DNA of 64,000 bases from assembly GCA_001650895.1 (NCBI GenBank), contig LXYH01000023.1, forward strand, positions 1 through 64,000, read 5' to 3'. A model generated the notes under the pieces. That model was not told where the DNA came from. It saw only the letters and a program-made list of their open reading frames with translations, and did no database searches. Of this stretch, positions 48,304 through 57,125 are shown piece by piece (within the stretch, counting starts at the first letter, position 1; the number at the start of each line of letters is the position of its first letter). The position numbers and the translations under genes are program-made. The DNA comes from Rhodobacteraceae bacterium EhC02 (GTDB taxonomy: Bacteria > Pseudomonadota > Alphaproteobacteria > Rhodobacterales > Rhodobacteraceae).

Positions 48304-48773
48304 TGCGGGTGCATGTCTGCGCGGTGGGCCGGTTGCGGACCGGCCCGGAACGCGCATTGTTCGAGGATTACATGACGCGGTTCGACCGGACCGGGCGGGC
48401 GCTTGGCCTTGGCCCGGCGCAATTGCACGAGGTCGAGGACAAGAAGGGCGGCGGCATGGCGGCCGAAGCCGCGCTGCTGGAACGGGCGATTCCCAACGGT
48501 GCGCTGATCTGCACGCTGGATGAGCGCGGGGCGCTGATGTCCTCGCCCGATTTTGCGGACAAGCTGGCGGGATGGCGCGATGCGGGGCGGGGCGATCTTG
48601 CGCTGGTCATTGGCGGTGCCGACGGGATCGCGCCGGAATTGCGGGCACGTGCCGATGCAAGCCTGTCCTTCGGAAAGATGGTCTGGCCGCATATGCTGGT
48701 GCGGGTCATGCTGGCCGAGCAGCTTTACCGCGCGGCGTCCATCCTGGCCGGATCACCCTATCACCGGGTCTGA
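48303..48773 (+). CDS. rlmH: 23S rRNA (pseudouridine1915-N3)-methyltransferase RlmH
   Basis: 156-residue SPOUT-class methyltransferase that methylates pseudouridine 1915 of 23S rRNA. Conserved: VHVCAVGRLRTGPERALFEDY, LTLDERG-like CTLDERGALMSSPDFA, LALVIGGADGIAPELR and FGKMVWPHMLVRVMLAEQLYRA. Start is ATG 48303, overlapping the rsfS TGA, which matches the standard length; a longer frame begins inside rsfS. The rsfS-rlmH pair is a frequent arrangement. Confidence 0.97.
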   Translation: MRVHVCAVGRLRTGPERALFEDYMTRFDRTGRALGLGPAQLHEVEDKKGGGMAAEAALLERAIPNGALICTLDERGALMSSPDFADKLAGWRDAGRGDLALVIGGADGIAPELRARADASLSFGKMVWPHMLVRVMLAEQLYRAASILAGSPYHRV

Positions 48774-48775
48774 GG

Positions 48776-51127
48776 TCACTCGCCGTAGGGGACCCAGATC
48801 GTCTTGATCTCGGTCGCCTGTTCCAGAAATTCAGTGCCTTCGCTTTTCGTGTCCAACCAGTCGCGGGCGGTGGCGTCATTCACCCATGTGCGCTTGAGGT
48901 TGCTGGCGCTGGCTGCCTCGATCTGGCCTGACAGCGGGGTCGAGGAAAAGCACCAGACAGCGTCCACATCCATATGCGCCGCAAGCGTGGGCGCCAGGTC
49001 GGCATGGCTGCCTGTCAGGATATTCACCACCCCGCCCGGCACGTCCGATGTGTCGAGGATCTGGTAGAAATCGGTGGCCGCCAATGGAAAGGCCTCGGAT
49101 GCGACCAGTACCGCCCGGTTGCCCATCGCGATGGCCGGACCCATCAAGGACACAAGGCCCAGCAAGGGGGCGTCATCAGGGCAGATCGCGGCGATCACAC
49201 CCAGGGGTGCGGGCATGGCCATGGCGACGCCGCGCAGGGGCACGCCCTTGACGCGGCCGTCGTACTTGTCGGCCCATGCCGCATAGGTGAACAGGCGGCG
49301 GATGCTGGCCTCGACCTCGGCCTTTCCGCCTTTGCCGCCTTGCATCGCGTCCAGCGTGGCCGCGAATTCCGGCGCGCGAGCGGACAGGTTTTCGGCGATG
49401 TAGTACAAGATCTGCGCCCGCAGATGGCCTGTCGTCGCGGACCAGCCTGCCGCACCGCGCGCGGCTTCGACCGCGTTGCGGATGTCCTTGCGGCCAGCGA
49501 CAGGCACTTGCCCCAGGGCGCGGCCCGATTTGCCATGAATGGTGCGGGAATAGCCGCCATCGGGGCGGGCCTGCTTGCCACCGACATAAAGCTTGGGCGT
49601 CCGGTCGATGCCTTCGGGGCCCGTGTCGCCCGCCTTGCCCTCGAATGGCGTGATACGCGCCAGTGCCTTGGGCTTGCCGCGCGCCCTGGTGTAGGCCGAT
49701 AGCCCTTCCCATCCACCTTCGCGGCCAAAGCCGCTTTCGCGCATGCCGCCGAAAGGGGCGGCGGCGTCGAACATGTTGGTGCCGTTGACCCAGATCACGC
49801 CGGCCGCCAATTTTGGGGCCACATCCAAGGCAAGGTTCACATTCTCGGACCACAGGCTTGCGGCCAGCCCGTAGCGGGTGTTGTTGGCCAGCTCCACCGC
49901 CTCGGATGGCGTGCGGAAGGTGGTCGAGACAAGGACAGGGCCGAAGATCTCTTCCTGCATCAGGGGCGATGCGGTCGCCAGCCCCGTGATCAGCGTGGGC
50001 GGATAGAAGCAGCCGCTGTCGGGCAGGGTGGCGTTGCTGCGGTGCACCAGCCCGCCTTCGCAGCCATCGACCAAGGCTCGGACACGGGCAAGCTGTTCGG
50101 GGCTGACCATCGCACCGATGTCGATGCTCTTGTCCAGCGGGTTGCCGATGCGCAGCTTGTCCATGCGCGCGCGCAGCCTGGTGTGGAAACGGTCGGCCAC
50201 ACCTTCCTGCACCAGCAGGCGCGAGCCCGCGCAACAGACCTGGCCCTGGTTGAACCAGATCGCATCCACCAGCCCTTCGATGGCTGAATCCATGTCTGCG
50301 TCATCGAACACGATGTAGGGGGATTTCCCCCCCAGTTCCAAGGTCAGCGCCTTGCCGCTGCCTGCCGTGGCCTGCCGTATCCGGCGGCCCACCTCGGTCG
50401 AGCCGGTAAAGGCGATCTTGTCGATGCCGGGGTGGGTCACGATCATCTCGCCCACGGCGCCATCGCCCGTGACGATGTTCACCACGCCCCTGGGCAGACC
50501 CGCCTGACGGCAGATATCGGCAAACAGCAGGGCCGTCAGCGAGGTCTGTTCCGCCGGTTTCAGCACCACGGTATTGCCTGCGGCCAGGGCGGGGGCCACT
50601 TTCCACGCCAGCATGAGCAGCGGGAAATTCCACGGAATGATCTGCCCGCAGACCCCCAGCGCCTGACGGTCGGGCATTTCGCTGTCCATCAACTGTGCAA
50701 GCCCAGCGTGGAAATAGAAATGCCGCTGCACGAGCGGTATGTCGATATCGCGGGCCTCGCGGATGGGTTTGCCGTTGTCCAGGGTTTCCAGTACCGCGAA
50801 CAGCCGGGCATGCTTCTGCACCAGACGTGCCAGCGCATAGAGATGGCGGGCGCGACCGTGGCCGCCCAGTTTCTCCCAGCGGGGCTGTGCGCGGCGGGCA
50901 GCGGCAACGGCATCATCCACATCGCCTTGTGTGGCCTGGGTCAGGGTCGCCAGAACCTCGTCCGTGGCGGGGTTGCGGCTGTCGAACCCATGGCCGGGTG
51001 CAGTAAAGGCGCCGCCGATGAAATGGCCGAAACGGTCACCCTGATCGACCAGCCAGGCCAATGCATCCGCCGCGGATTCGGGCGCTGTTCCATAGTCCAT
51101 CGTTTGGAAGATATCCTTGACGGTCAT
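48776..51127 (-). CDS. Fused two-module aldehyde dehydrogenase, ALDH16-like
   Basis: 783-residue protein made of two aldehyde-dehydrogenase modules. The first module (about residues 30-490) has the full active site: base Glu in [10 protein letters not shown] (Glu264) and catalytic Cys in [11 protein letters not shown] (Cys298). The second module, from about 510 ([18 protein letters not shown] onwards), is ALDH-like but has no Cys/Glu active-site motif. This layout is that of bacterial ALDH16, known from structural work on a Roseobacter-group enzyme (Loktanella). Start at ATG 51127 ([13 protein letters not shown]) is preferred. It is 43 bp after deoC and probably oxidises an aldehyde made by DeoC, most likely acetaldehyde. 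Confidence 0.9.
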   Translation of the reverse strand: MTVKDIFQTMDYGTAPESAADALAWLVDQGDRFGHFIGGAFTAPGHGFDSRNPATDEVLATLTQATQGDVDDAVAAARRAQPRWEKLGGHGRARHLYALARLVQKHARLFAVLETLDNGKPIREARDIDIPLVQRHFYFHAGLAQLMDSEMPDRQALGVCGQIIPWNFPLLMLAWKVAPALAAGNTVVLKPAEQTSLTALLFADICRQAGLPRGVVNIVTGDGAVGEMIVTHPGIDKIAFTGSTEVGRRIRQATAGSGKALTLELGGKSPYIVFDDADMDSAIEGLVDAIWFNQGQVCCAGSRLLVQEGVADRFHTRLRARMDKLRIGNPLDKSIDIGAMVSPEQLARVRALVDGCEGGLVHRSNATLPDSGCFYPPTLITGLATASPLMQEEIFGPVLVSTTFRTPSEAVELANNTRYGLAASLWSENVNLALDVAPKLAAGVIWVNGTNMFDAAAPFGGMRESGFGREGGWEGLSAYTRARGKPKALARITPFEGKAGDTGPEGIDRTPKLYVGGKQARPDGGYSRTIHGKSGRALGQVPVAGRKDIRNAVEAARGAAGWSATTGHLRAQILYYIAENLSARAPEFAATLDAMQGGKGGKAEVEASIRRLFTYAAWADKYDGRVKGVPLRGVAMAMPAPLGVIAAICPDDAPLLGLVSLMGPAIAMGNRAVLVASEAFPLAATDFYQILDTSDVPGGVVNILTGSHADLAPTLAAHMDVDAVWCFSSTPLSGQIEAASASNLKRTWVNDATARDWLDTKSEGTEFLEQATEIKTIWVPYGE

Positions 51128-51170
51128 GCCTTCATCGTTCCCCAAATACTCAAATGACATCCATGCCGGA

Positions 51171-52172
51171 TCAGGCCAGCGGGTGCCGCCATGCCGCCGA
51201 ATAGGCGCCGGTCACGTGATGTTCCAGCTGCCGTTCGATATCGCCCAGAAGACTGGACGCGCCGAAGCGGAACAGATCGGGTTGCATCCAGCGGGTGCCC
51301 AGTTCCTCTTTCATCAGGCTCAGGTAGACCAGCGCATCCTTGGCCTTGGAAATGCCGCCCGCGGGCTTGTAGCCGATCCTGATGCCGGTGCGTTCATGGT
51401 AATCGCGAATGGCGCGGATCATGACAAGGCTGACAGGCAGGGTCGCGTTGACCACTTCCTTGCCCGTGGATGTCTTGATGAAATCTGCGCCCGCCATCAT
51501 GCAGACAAGGCTGGCGCGGGCGACGTTGCGCAGGCTGCCCAGCTCGCCCGTGGCTAGGATCGCCTTGACATGGGCATCCCCGCAGGCGGCGCGCATCTGC
51601 CGCATCTCGTCATAAAGCGCCTGCCAGTTACCCGTCAGCACGTGCCGTCGCGAGATCACGATGTCGATCTCTTGCGCGCCGGCCGTCACGCTTTCGCCGA
51701 TCTCGGCCAGCCGCAGATGGAACGGGGACAGTCCCGCCGGAAAGCCCGTGGACACGGCCGCCACGGGTATTCCGCTTCCGGCCAGGGCTTGCACGGCGGC
51801 GGGCACCATCTCGTGATAGACGCAGACCGCGCCTACCGTGATGCCGGGCATGCCCAGCGCCGCCAGAAGATCGGGACGCACCGGCTGGCGCGCCTTGGCG
51901 CAGAGCCGCCGCACGCGGCCTTCGGTATCGTCGCCCGCCAGCGTCGTCAGATCAATGCAGGTGATCGCCTTGAGAAGCCAGGCCGCCTGATGATCCTTCT
52001 TGACCGACCGCCGCGTGCCAAGGCTGGCGGCGCGCCGTTCGATGGCGGACCGGTTGGCCTGCGCCGCACGCACCCAGTCCATATCCAGCTCCATGCCGGG
52101 ATTGCGCGGCTCTGACGCGGGCAGCGTCTGCGGCAACTGTCTGTTCCGTGTCGGGTTGGGCGTCTGTTGCAT
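51171..52172 (-). CDS. deoC: Deoxyribose-phosphate aldolase DeoC (long type)
   Basis: 333-residue class I aldolase splitting 2-deoxyribose-5-phosphate into glyceraldehyde-3-phosphate and acetaldehyde. The Schiff-base Lys is in DAHVKAILATGELGS (K203) and the second catalytic Lys is in ADFIKTSTGKEV (K233). The extra N-terminal about 80 residues place it with the larger DERA type. Start at ATG 52172 (MQQTPNPTRNRQLPQ). It is followed on the same strand by the fused aldehyde dehydrogenase, which could remove the acetaldehyde product; the interval upstream is shared with the divergent metal transporter. Confidence 0.95.
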   Translation of the reverse strand: MQQTPNPTRNRQLPQTLPASEPRNPGMELDMDWVRAAQANRSAIERRAASLGTRRSVKKDHQAAWLLKAITCIDLTTLAGDDTEGRVRRLCAKARQPVRPDLLAALGMPGITVGAVCVYHEMVPAAVQALAGSGIPVAAVSTGFPAGLSPFHLRLAEIGESVTAGAQEIDIVISRRHVLTGNWQALYDEMRQMRAACGDAHVKAILATGELGSLRNVARASLVCMMAGADFIKTSTGKEVVNATLPVSLVMIRAIRDYHERTGIRIGYKPAGGISKAKDALVYLSLMKEELGTRWMQPDLFRFGASSLLGDIERQLEHHVTGAYSAAWRHPLA

Positions 52173-52261
52173 CTTTGGCTCGTGGCGTCGGTTGGCGCAG
52201 CCTTGCACGTGCCTCAATCCGAGGCAAGCAACAGCCTGATGCCCGATCACGCGCATTTGTT

Positions 52262-52309
52262 TTGCGAATAATTCGCAATATCATTGACAAAGTTGCGAAC
52301 CGTTCTCAA
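52262..52309. promoter_or_regulatory. Two Mur/Fur-like 17-bp palindromes around a -35 element
   Basis: TTGCGAATAATTCGCAA (52262-52278) is a perfect palindrome around a central A. A second copy, TTGCGAACCGTTCTCAA (52293-52309), is palindromic with one mismatch. Centres are 31 bp apart, about three helical turns. TTGACA (52284-52289) between them and CAATAT (52307-52312) with 17-bp spacing would form a promoter for the metal-transport genes, the -10 inside the second box. Sequence and position suggest a manganese-responsive Fur-family (Mur) operator, or a related Fur-family repressor. The deoC promoter may also be in this interval. Confidence 0.7.
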
Positions 52310-52361
52310 TATCTTCGACATGTGAGTGAATTCCATCCATCCACGTTGACAAGGTGCCCTG

Positions 52362-53324
52362 ATGATCCTGAACCGACGCCACCTGCTGACTGTTCTTGCT
52401 GCAACCTTTGCCATTCCCGGCGCCGTCTCGGCGCAGGGTGCGCCGCTGAATGTCGTTGCCACGACCGGCATGATTGCCGATGCCGCCCGTCAGGTTGGCG
52501 GCGACCTTGTGGCGGTCAAGGCGCTGATGGGGCCCGGTGTGGACCCGCATTCCTATCGACAGACCCGCAGCGACATCGTGGCCATGACGCGCGCCGATCT
52601 GGTGCTGTGGCACGGACTCTATCTTGAAGCGCAGCTTGAGGGGGTCCTGCTGGATCTTGGCCGGACCCGCACCGTCGTGGCCGCCGGTGAAGCGGTGCCC
52701 GAAGCCGAGCGCATCGCGCATCCCGATTACGAGGGTCGCTTTGATCCGCATGTCTGGATGGATCCCGACCTGTGGAAACACGTGGTGCTGGCCGTGCGCG
52801 ATGCGCTGGTCGCCATCCGCCCCGAAGCCGAAGCGACGTTTGCCGCGAATGCCGAGGCGCATCTGGCCGACCTGACGCGCCTTTCGGATTACGCGGCGCG
52901 CAGCCTGTCCTCTGTCCCGGCCGAGGCGCGCATCCTGCTGACGGCGCATGACGCCTTTGGCTATTTCGGTCGGCGTCATGGTTTCGAAGTGCTGGGGATC
53001 CAGGGCATCTCGACCGAGTCGGAGGCCGGCCTGAACCGTATCGGAGAACTGGTGGATCTTCTGGTCGCGCGCAAGGTCGGGGCGGTCTTCGTCGAGACCT
53101 CGGTGTCCGACCGCAACATCCGGGCGCTGATCGAAGGCGCTGCCGCGCGTGGCCATGATGTGCGCGTCGGCGGAGAGGTCTTTTCCGATGCCATGGGGCC
53201 TGATGGCACCTATGAAGGCACGTATCTTGGCATGATCGACCATAACATCACCACCATCGCCGGGGCGCTGGGCGGCGATGTGCCCGCGCGCGGCATGGAC
53301 GGCCGCCTGAGTGCGGGGCTCTGA
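52362..53324 (+). CDS. Metal ABC transporter substrate-binding protein (TroA/MntA-type)
   Basis: 320-residue cluster A-I (zinc/manganese) binding protein with N-terminal signal MILNRRHLLTVLAATFAIPG...AQG. Ligands by motif spacing: His63 (DPHSY), His130 (DPHVWMD), His196 (TAHDAFGYFG) and Asp276 (VFSDAMG). That is a His3-Asp set as in TroA, which accepts Mn and Zn, not the His2-Glu-Asp set of PsaA/SitA. Metal cannot be settled by this alone; the Mur-like operator upstream favours Mn. First gene of a four-gene operon (binding protein, ATPase, two permeases). Confidence 0.9.
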   Translation: MILNRRHLLTVLAATFAIPGAVSAQGAPLNVVATTGMIADAARQVGGDLVAVKALMGPGVDPHSYRQTRSDIVAMTRADLVLWHGLYLEAQLEGVLLDLGRTRTVVAAGEAVPEAERIAHPDYEGRFDPHVWMDPDLWKHVVLAVRDALVAIRPEAEATFAANAEAHLADLTRLSDYAARSLSSVPAEARILLTAHDAFGYFGRRHGFEVLGIQGISTESEAGLNRIGELVDLLVARKVGAVFVETSVSDRNIRALIEGAAARGHDVRVGGEVFSDAMGPDGTYEGTYLGMIDHNITTIAGALGGDVPARGMDGRLSAGL

Positions 53325-53340
53325 TGCGAAAGCGGCGATC

Positions 53341-54153
53341 ATGGTAGCCATCAAGGACGTCAACCCGGTGCAGGCTGCCCCTCGCAACGAGGGCGTTCAG
53401 GCGCCGCCGCCTGCGCTGTCTGTGGCGGGCCTGACCGTGGCCTATGGTGAAAAGCCGGCTGTCTTTTCGGTCGACATGACGGTGGCACAGGGCACGATGA
53501 CCGCGATCGTCGGGCCGAATGGCGCGGGGAAATCGACACTGCTCAAGGCGGTTCTGGGGCTGGTCAAGCCGCTGTCCGGCGAGGTGCGGCTGTTCGGCCT
53601 TGCCTTGTCGCGGGCCCGGGACCGCATTGCCTATGTGCCGCAACGCGCCAGCGTGGATTGGGACTTTCCCGCCCGGGTGATCGATGTCGTCCTGATGGGG
53701 CTGCATCGCGAGCTTGGCCTGCTGCGCCGGGTTCGCCCCGAGCATCTGGACCGTGCCCGCGCCTGTCTGGCCCGTGTCGGGATGCAGGATTTCGCGACGC
53801 GCCAGATCGGCCAGTTGTCCGGTGGGCAACAGCAACGCGTCTTCCTGGCCCGTGCGCTTGTGCAGCAGGCCGACCTCTATCTGCTGGATGAACCCTTTGC
53901 CGGGGTGGATGCGGCCACCGAAAAGGCGATCATCGGCGTCCTGAAAGAGCTTCAGGCCGAAGGACGCAGCATCGTGGCCGTGCATCATGACCTGTCCACG
54001 GTGCGCGCCTATTTCGATCACCTGTTCCTGATCAACACCCGCGCCATTGCCGCAGGGCCCGTGGCCGATGTGTTTACCGGCGAGAACCTGCAACGCGCCT
54101 ATGGCGGGCGACTGGGCGAGGCGCAGCTGGCCGGCGGGACACTGACAGGATGA
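53341..54153 (+). CDS. Metal ABC transporter ATP-binding protein
   Basis: 270-residue ABC ATPase of the Mn/Zn/Fe importer family (MntB/SitB-like). Walker A GPNGAGKSTLLKAVLG, signature LSGGQQQRVFLARALV, Walker B LYLLDEPFAGVD, H-loop VVAVHHDLSTVRAYF. The first about 30 residues are non-conserved, and ATG 53341 (MVAIKDVNP) is preferred to an earlier in-frame ATG at 53311. It lies 16 bp after the binding-protein gene and 10 bp before the first permease. Confidence 0.92.
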   Translation: MVAIKDVNPVQAAPRNEGVQAPPPALSVAGLTVAYGEKPAVFSVDMTVAQGTMTAIVGPNGAGKSTLLKAVLGLVKPLSGEVRLFGLALSRARDRIAYVPQRASVDWDFPARVIDVVLMGLHRELGLLRRVRPEHLDRARACLARVGMQDFATRQIGQLSGGQQQRVFLARALVQQADLYLLDEPFAGVDAATEKAIIGVLKELQAEGRSIVAVHHDLSTVRAYFDHLFLINTRAIAAGPVADVFTGENLQRAYGGRLGEAQLAGGTLTG

Positions 54154-54163
54154 GCTTCTCGCG

Positions 54164-55366
54164 ATGATCTGGCAGGCCCTCACGCTGCAACTGGGTTACA
54201 ACGCCACCCTCGTGGCGCTGGGGGCAACCCTGCTTGGCATCGCGGCGGGGGTGACCGGCAGCTTCCTCTTCCTGCGCAAACGCGCGCTGGTTTCGGATGC
54301 GGTGTCCCACGCCACCCTGCCCGGTATCGGGCTGGCCTTCATCGTGATGGTCGCCATGGGTGGCGATGGCCGTTTCCTGCCGGGTCTTCTGCTTGGGGCG
54401 GCCTTGTCCTCGGGGCTTGGTCTGCTGCTGATCGCCTGGATGATGCGCCGCACCCGGCTGAGCGAGGATGCGGCCATCGGCGCGGTCCTGTCGGTCTTCT
54501 TCGGGGCGGGAATCGTTCTTCTGACGGTGATCCAGTCGATGAATGCCGGGCGCCAGGCCGGGCTTGATACCGTGCTGCTGGGATCGACCGCGGGCATGTT
54601 GCAGTCCGATGCGCTGGTGATCGCCGCAGGGGGCGCCGTCGTGCTGCTGCTGGTCCTGCTGCTGCGGCGACCCATGCTGGTCGTGGGGTTCGATCCAGAT
54701 TATGCGGCGGTCAGCGGCACCAATGTCGGGCGCATCGACCTTGCGATGATGGGGCTTGTGATGGCGGTCACGGTGCTGGGCATCACCACGGTGGGCCTGA
54801 TCCTGATCGTGGCGCTGCTGATCATCCCGCCCGTGACCGCGCGGCTGTGGACCGATCATGCGCTGCGCATGGTTGCCCTGGCCGGGGTGGTCGGCGGGTT
54901 GTCGGCCTATGTGGGTGCGGCCGTGTCGGCCACGGCCCCTGCGCTGCCGACAGGTCCGATCATCGTGCTGGCCAGTTTCGTGCTGTTCGCCCTGTCGATG
55001 ATCCTTGCCCCCGCGCGTGGTGGGCTTGCGCTGATCCGGCGGCAGATGCGGTTCCGCCGCCGCGTGCACCGTCGCCAGGGTTTGCTGGCGCTGGCCGTTG
55101 GCCAGACGATCCATGAACCCTTCACGCTGGCGCTGTTGCGGCGCGAAGGATTGGCCCGTGCCGATGGCGTGCCCACCGATGCGGGTCGTGCCGCTGCCGC
55201 CAAGGCCCTGCTGGACGAGGCGCGCTGGGCGGCCCTGCGGGCGGATCCCGCCCATGGTCTCAGCGCCAGCCGCTATGACGCGCTGACCCGGATCGAAACG
55301 GTGCTGACCCCGGACCAGATCGCGGAACTGGACCGACATCTGCCACGTCCGAGAGGTGTGTCCTGA
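54164..55366 (+). CDS. Metal ABC transporter permease with long C-terminal tail
   Basis: 400-residue permease of the ABC-3 (ZnuB/MntC/TroC) family. Membrane segments occupy about residues 1-285, with family segments RKRALVSDAVSHATLPGIGLA, LGSTAGMLQSDALVI and LLIIPPVTARLWTDH. The last about 110 residues are hydrophilic: RRRVHRRQGLLALAVGQTIH and LLRREGLARADGVPTDAGRA look like a small winged-helix domain similar to DtxR-type or MarR-type units. Standard permeases of the family are about 280-300 residues, so this tail is additional. It overlaps the second permease gene by one base (TGATG). Confidence 0.9.
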   Translation: MIWQALTLQLGYNATLVALGATLLGIAAGVTGSFLFLRKRALVSDAVSHATLPGIGLAFIVMVAMGGDGRFLPGLLLGAALSSGLGLLLIAWMMRRTRLSEDAAIGAVLSVFFGAGIVLLTVIQSMNAGRQAGLDTVLLGSTAGMLQSDALVIAAGGAVVLLLVLLLRRPMLVVGFDPDYAAVSGTNVGRIDLAMMGLVMAVTVLGITTVGLILIVALLIIPPVTARLWTDHALRMVALAGVVGGLSAYVGAAVSATAPALPTGPIIVLASFVLFALSMILAPARGGLALIRRQMRFRRRVHRRQGLLALAVGQTIHEPFTLALLRREGLARADGVPTDAGRAAAAKALLDEARWAALRADPAHGLSASRYDALTRIETVLTPDQIAELDRHLPRPRGVS

Positions 55367-56292
55367 TGGGTGCCGAATTCGTCGCCTTGTCGCTGCCGCC
55401 GCTGCTGATCGGGATCCTGGCTGCCGTTACCTGCGCGCTGCCGGGCAATTTCCTGCTGCTGCGCCGCCAGGCGCTGATCGGGGATGCCATCAGCCATGTG
55501 GTGCTGCCCGGTATCGTCATTGCCTTCCTCCTGACGGGGACGATCGCCACCCTGCCGATGCTGCTGGGGGCCGCAGGTGCGGCCCTTCTGGCCGTCGTCC
55601 TGATCGAGGGAGTGCGCCGCACGGCCCGCATAGAGGCGGGCGCGGCGATGGGCGTGGTCTTCACCAGTCTTTTCGCGGCCGGGGTGCTGCTGCTGGAACA
55701 GTCGGATACCAGCGGCGTCCATCTTGACGTGGAGCACGCGCTTTACGGCAATCTCGAAAGCCTGATCTGGCTGGACGCGACCGGCTGGGCCTCGCTTGTC
55801 GATCCCGTCGCCCTGGCGGGGCTGCCGTCCGAATTGCCGCGCATGGCCTTGGCGCTGCTGATCGTGTGTCTGGCGCTGTGGTTGATGTGGCGCCCGCTTG
55901 CGATTGCAACATTTGACGAAGGCTTCGCCGCCACGCTTGGCCTGCCGGTGCGTGCCATTGGCTTGGGGCTTGTGATGCTGGCAGCACTTGCGGCCGTCGC
56001 GGCCTTCGATGCGGTGGGGTCGATCATCGTAATCGCTATGTTCATCTGCCCGCCCGCCAGTGCGCGGATGATGACGGACCGATTGGGCGCACAGGTCGGA
56101 TGGAGCGTTGCCTTCGCCATCCTCTCGGCGGTGCTGGGCTATGTTGCGGCAGGGTACGGCCCGCTCTGGCTGGGTTTTGAAAATTCGGTCAGCGCGGCAG
56201 GCATGATCGCGACGGTGTCCGGCCTGATCCTGGGTGTCACCATGCTGGCCGGGCCGCGGCGTCACCCCGCAGGCCTCGCAAGAAAGGGTTGA
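55366..56292 (+). CDS. Metal ABC transporter permease (second)
   Basis: 308-residue ABC-3 family permease with about eight membrane segments, starting FVALSLPPLLIGILAAVTCA and including LLRRQALIGDAISHVVLPGI, GAAMGVVFTSLFAAGVLLLE, and IVIAMFICPPASARMMTDR. No extra tail. It is the last gene of the metal operon and pairs with the preceding permease to form the channel. Between this gene and the next (56293-56358) there is no clear terminator. Confidence 0.92.
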   Translation: MGAEFVALSLPPLLIGILAAVTCALPGNFLLLRRQALIGDAISHVVLPGIVIAFLLTGTIATLPMLLGAAGAALLAVVLIEGVRRTARIEAGAAMGVVFTSLFAAGVLLLEQSDTSGVHLDVEHALYGNLESLIWLDATGWASLVDPVALAGLPSELPRMALALLIVCLALWLMWRPLAIATFDEGFAATLGLPVRAIGLGLVMLAALAAVAAFDAVGSIIVIAMFICPPASARMMTDRLGAQVGWSVAFAILSAVLGYVAAGYGPLWLGFENSVSAAGMIATVSGLILGVTMLAGPRRHPAGLARKG

Positions 56293-56358
56293 GCCTGTTT
56301 CTTCTTGCTGCAAATATCCCCGCGCGGAGCGCATCCGCCCTCTCGGCACGCGCCATGG

Positions 56359-57072
56359 TCAGCGGGATTGTCCCCGCAACGCAACCAGGCCCGCGCAGGT
56401 CGCGTCCTTGGGCGTGACGCGTTCGACGGGTACGCCTTGCGCGCAAAGTGCATCGGGATAAAGGTCGTTCGGCGCCACCACGATCACACGCTGACCCAGC
56501 CAGTAGGCCCGCATGGCCGCCAGTTCGGCCCCCAGCAGATGCCCGGCCATCGCTTGCCGATCATCCATCAGCGAAGCGCTGCGCAAATGCAGGGACAGGC
56601 GTTCGGGCCGCGACATCGTATCGGCCAGCGCCTCTGCATCGGCCAGGTCTGCCGCCCCCATCGCCCGTGCCAGGCGTGGCGTCAGGGCGGATTGAAAGCT
56701 GACAACTTCGTTCGCGCTGATCTGGCACCAATGGGTGGCCTCCTGCCCCGGCAGGCAGATCACACCATCCCAGTTGGGGCGCGTGGACAGGACCCCGGCG
56801 ATCCGCAGGCGGTCGGTGGCCGGCAAAAGCCCCTGTGGCCGTGCTTGCGCCAGATCCGTCATCGGCATGGCCACGGGTAGGGCCGGGGCCGGAACCGGCT
56901 GCACGTCTTGGCCGTCCTGCACGATCATGGGTGGTACGGTTTGCGCCAGCCCGGTCAACACATCCTGCGCGGTTGCTCCGCAAGCGTGGTCAATCGGCTG
57001 CGCCCCGTCAAAGCGCCAGCCTTCTGCGCCATGGTCGTCCTGCGCGATGCCGATCCAGAAATCCTGTGTCAT
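56359..57072 (-). CDS. Degenerate 2-dehydro-3-deoxygalactonokinase (DgoK)-like protein
   Basis: 237-residue protein resembling the C-terminal two-thirds of DgoK, the kinase of the De Ley-Doudoroff galactonate path. Family-like segments: NWDGVICLPGQEATHWCQIS, NEVVSFQSALTPRLARAM, and GHLLGAELAAMRAYWLGQRV. The normal N-terminal ATP-binding DWGTS motif is absent (WIGIAQDDHGAEGWRFDG instead), so activity is doubtful. Start at ATG 57072; 57108 is an alternative. Same strand as and downstream of sulP, 53 bp away. Role unknown. Confidence 0.65.
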   Translation of the reverse strand: MTQDFWIGIAQDDHGAEGWRFDGAQPIDHACGATAQDVLTGLAQTVPPMIVQDGQDVQPVPAPALPVAMPMTDLAQARPQGLLPATDRLRIAGVLSTRPNWDGVICLPGQEATHWCQISANEVVSFQSALTPRLARAMGAADLADAEALADTMSRPERLSLHLRSASLMDDRQAMAGHLLGAELAAMRAYWLGQRVIVVAPNDLYPDALCAQGVPVERVTPKDATCAGLVALRGQSR

Positions 57073-57125
57073 GCGCCCCGAGATAGGCGCGTCGCGCCAA
57101 GGCGTCAATCCGCGCCCAAGCGGCG

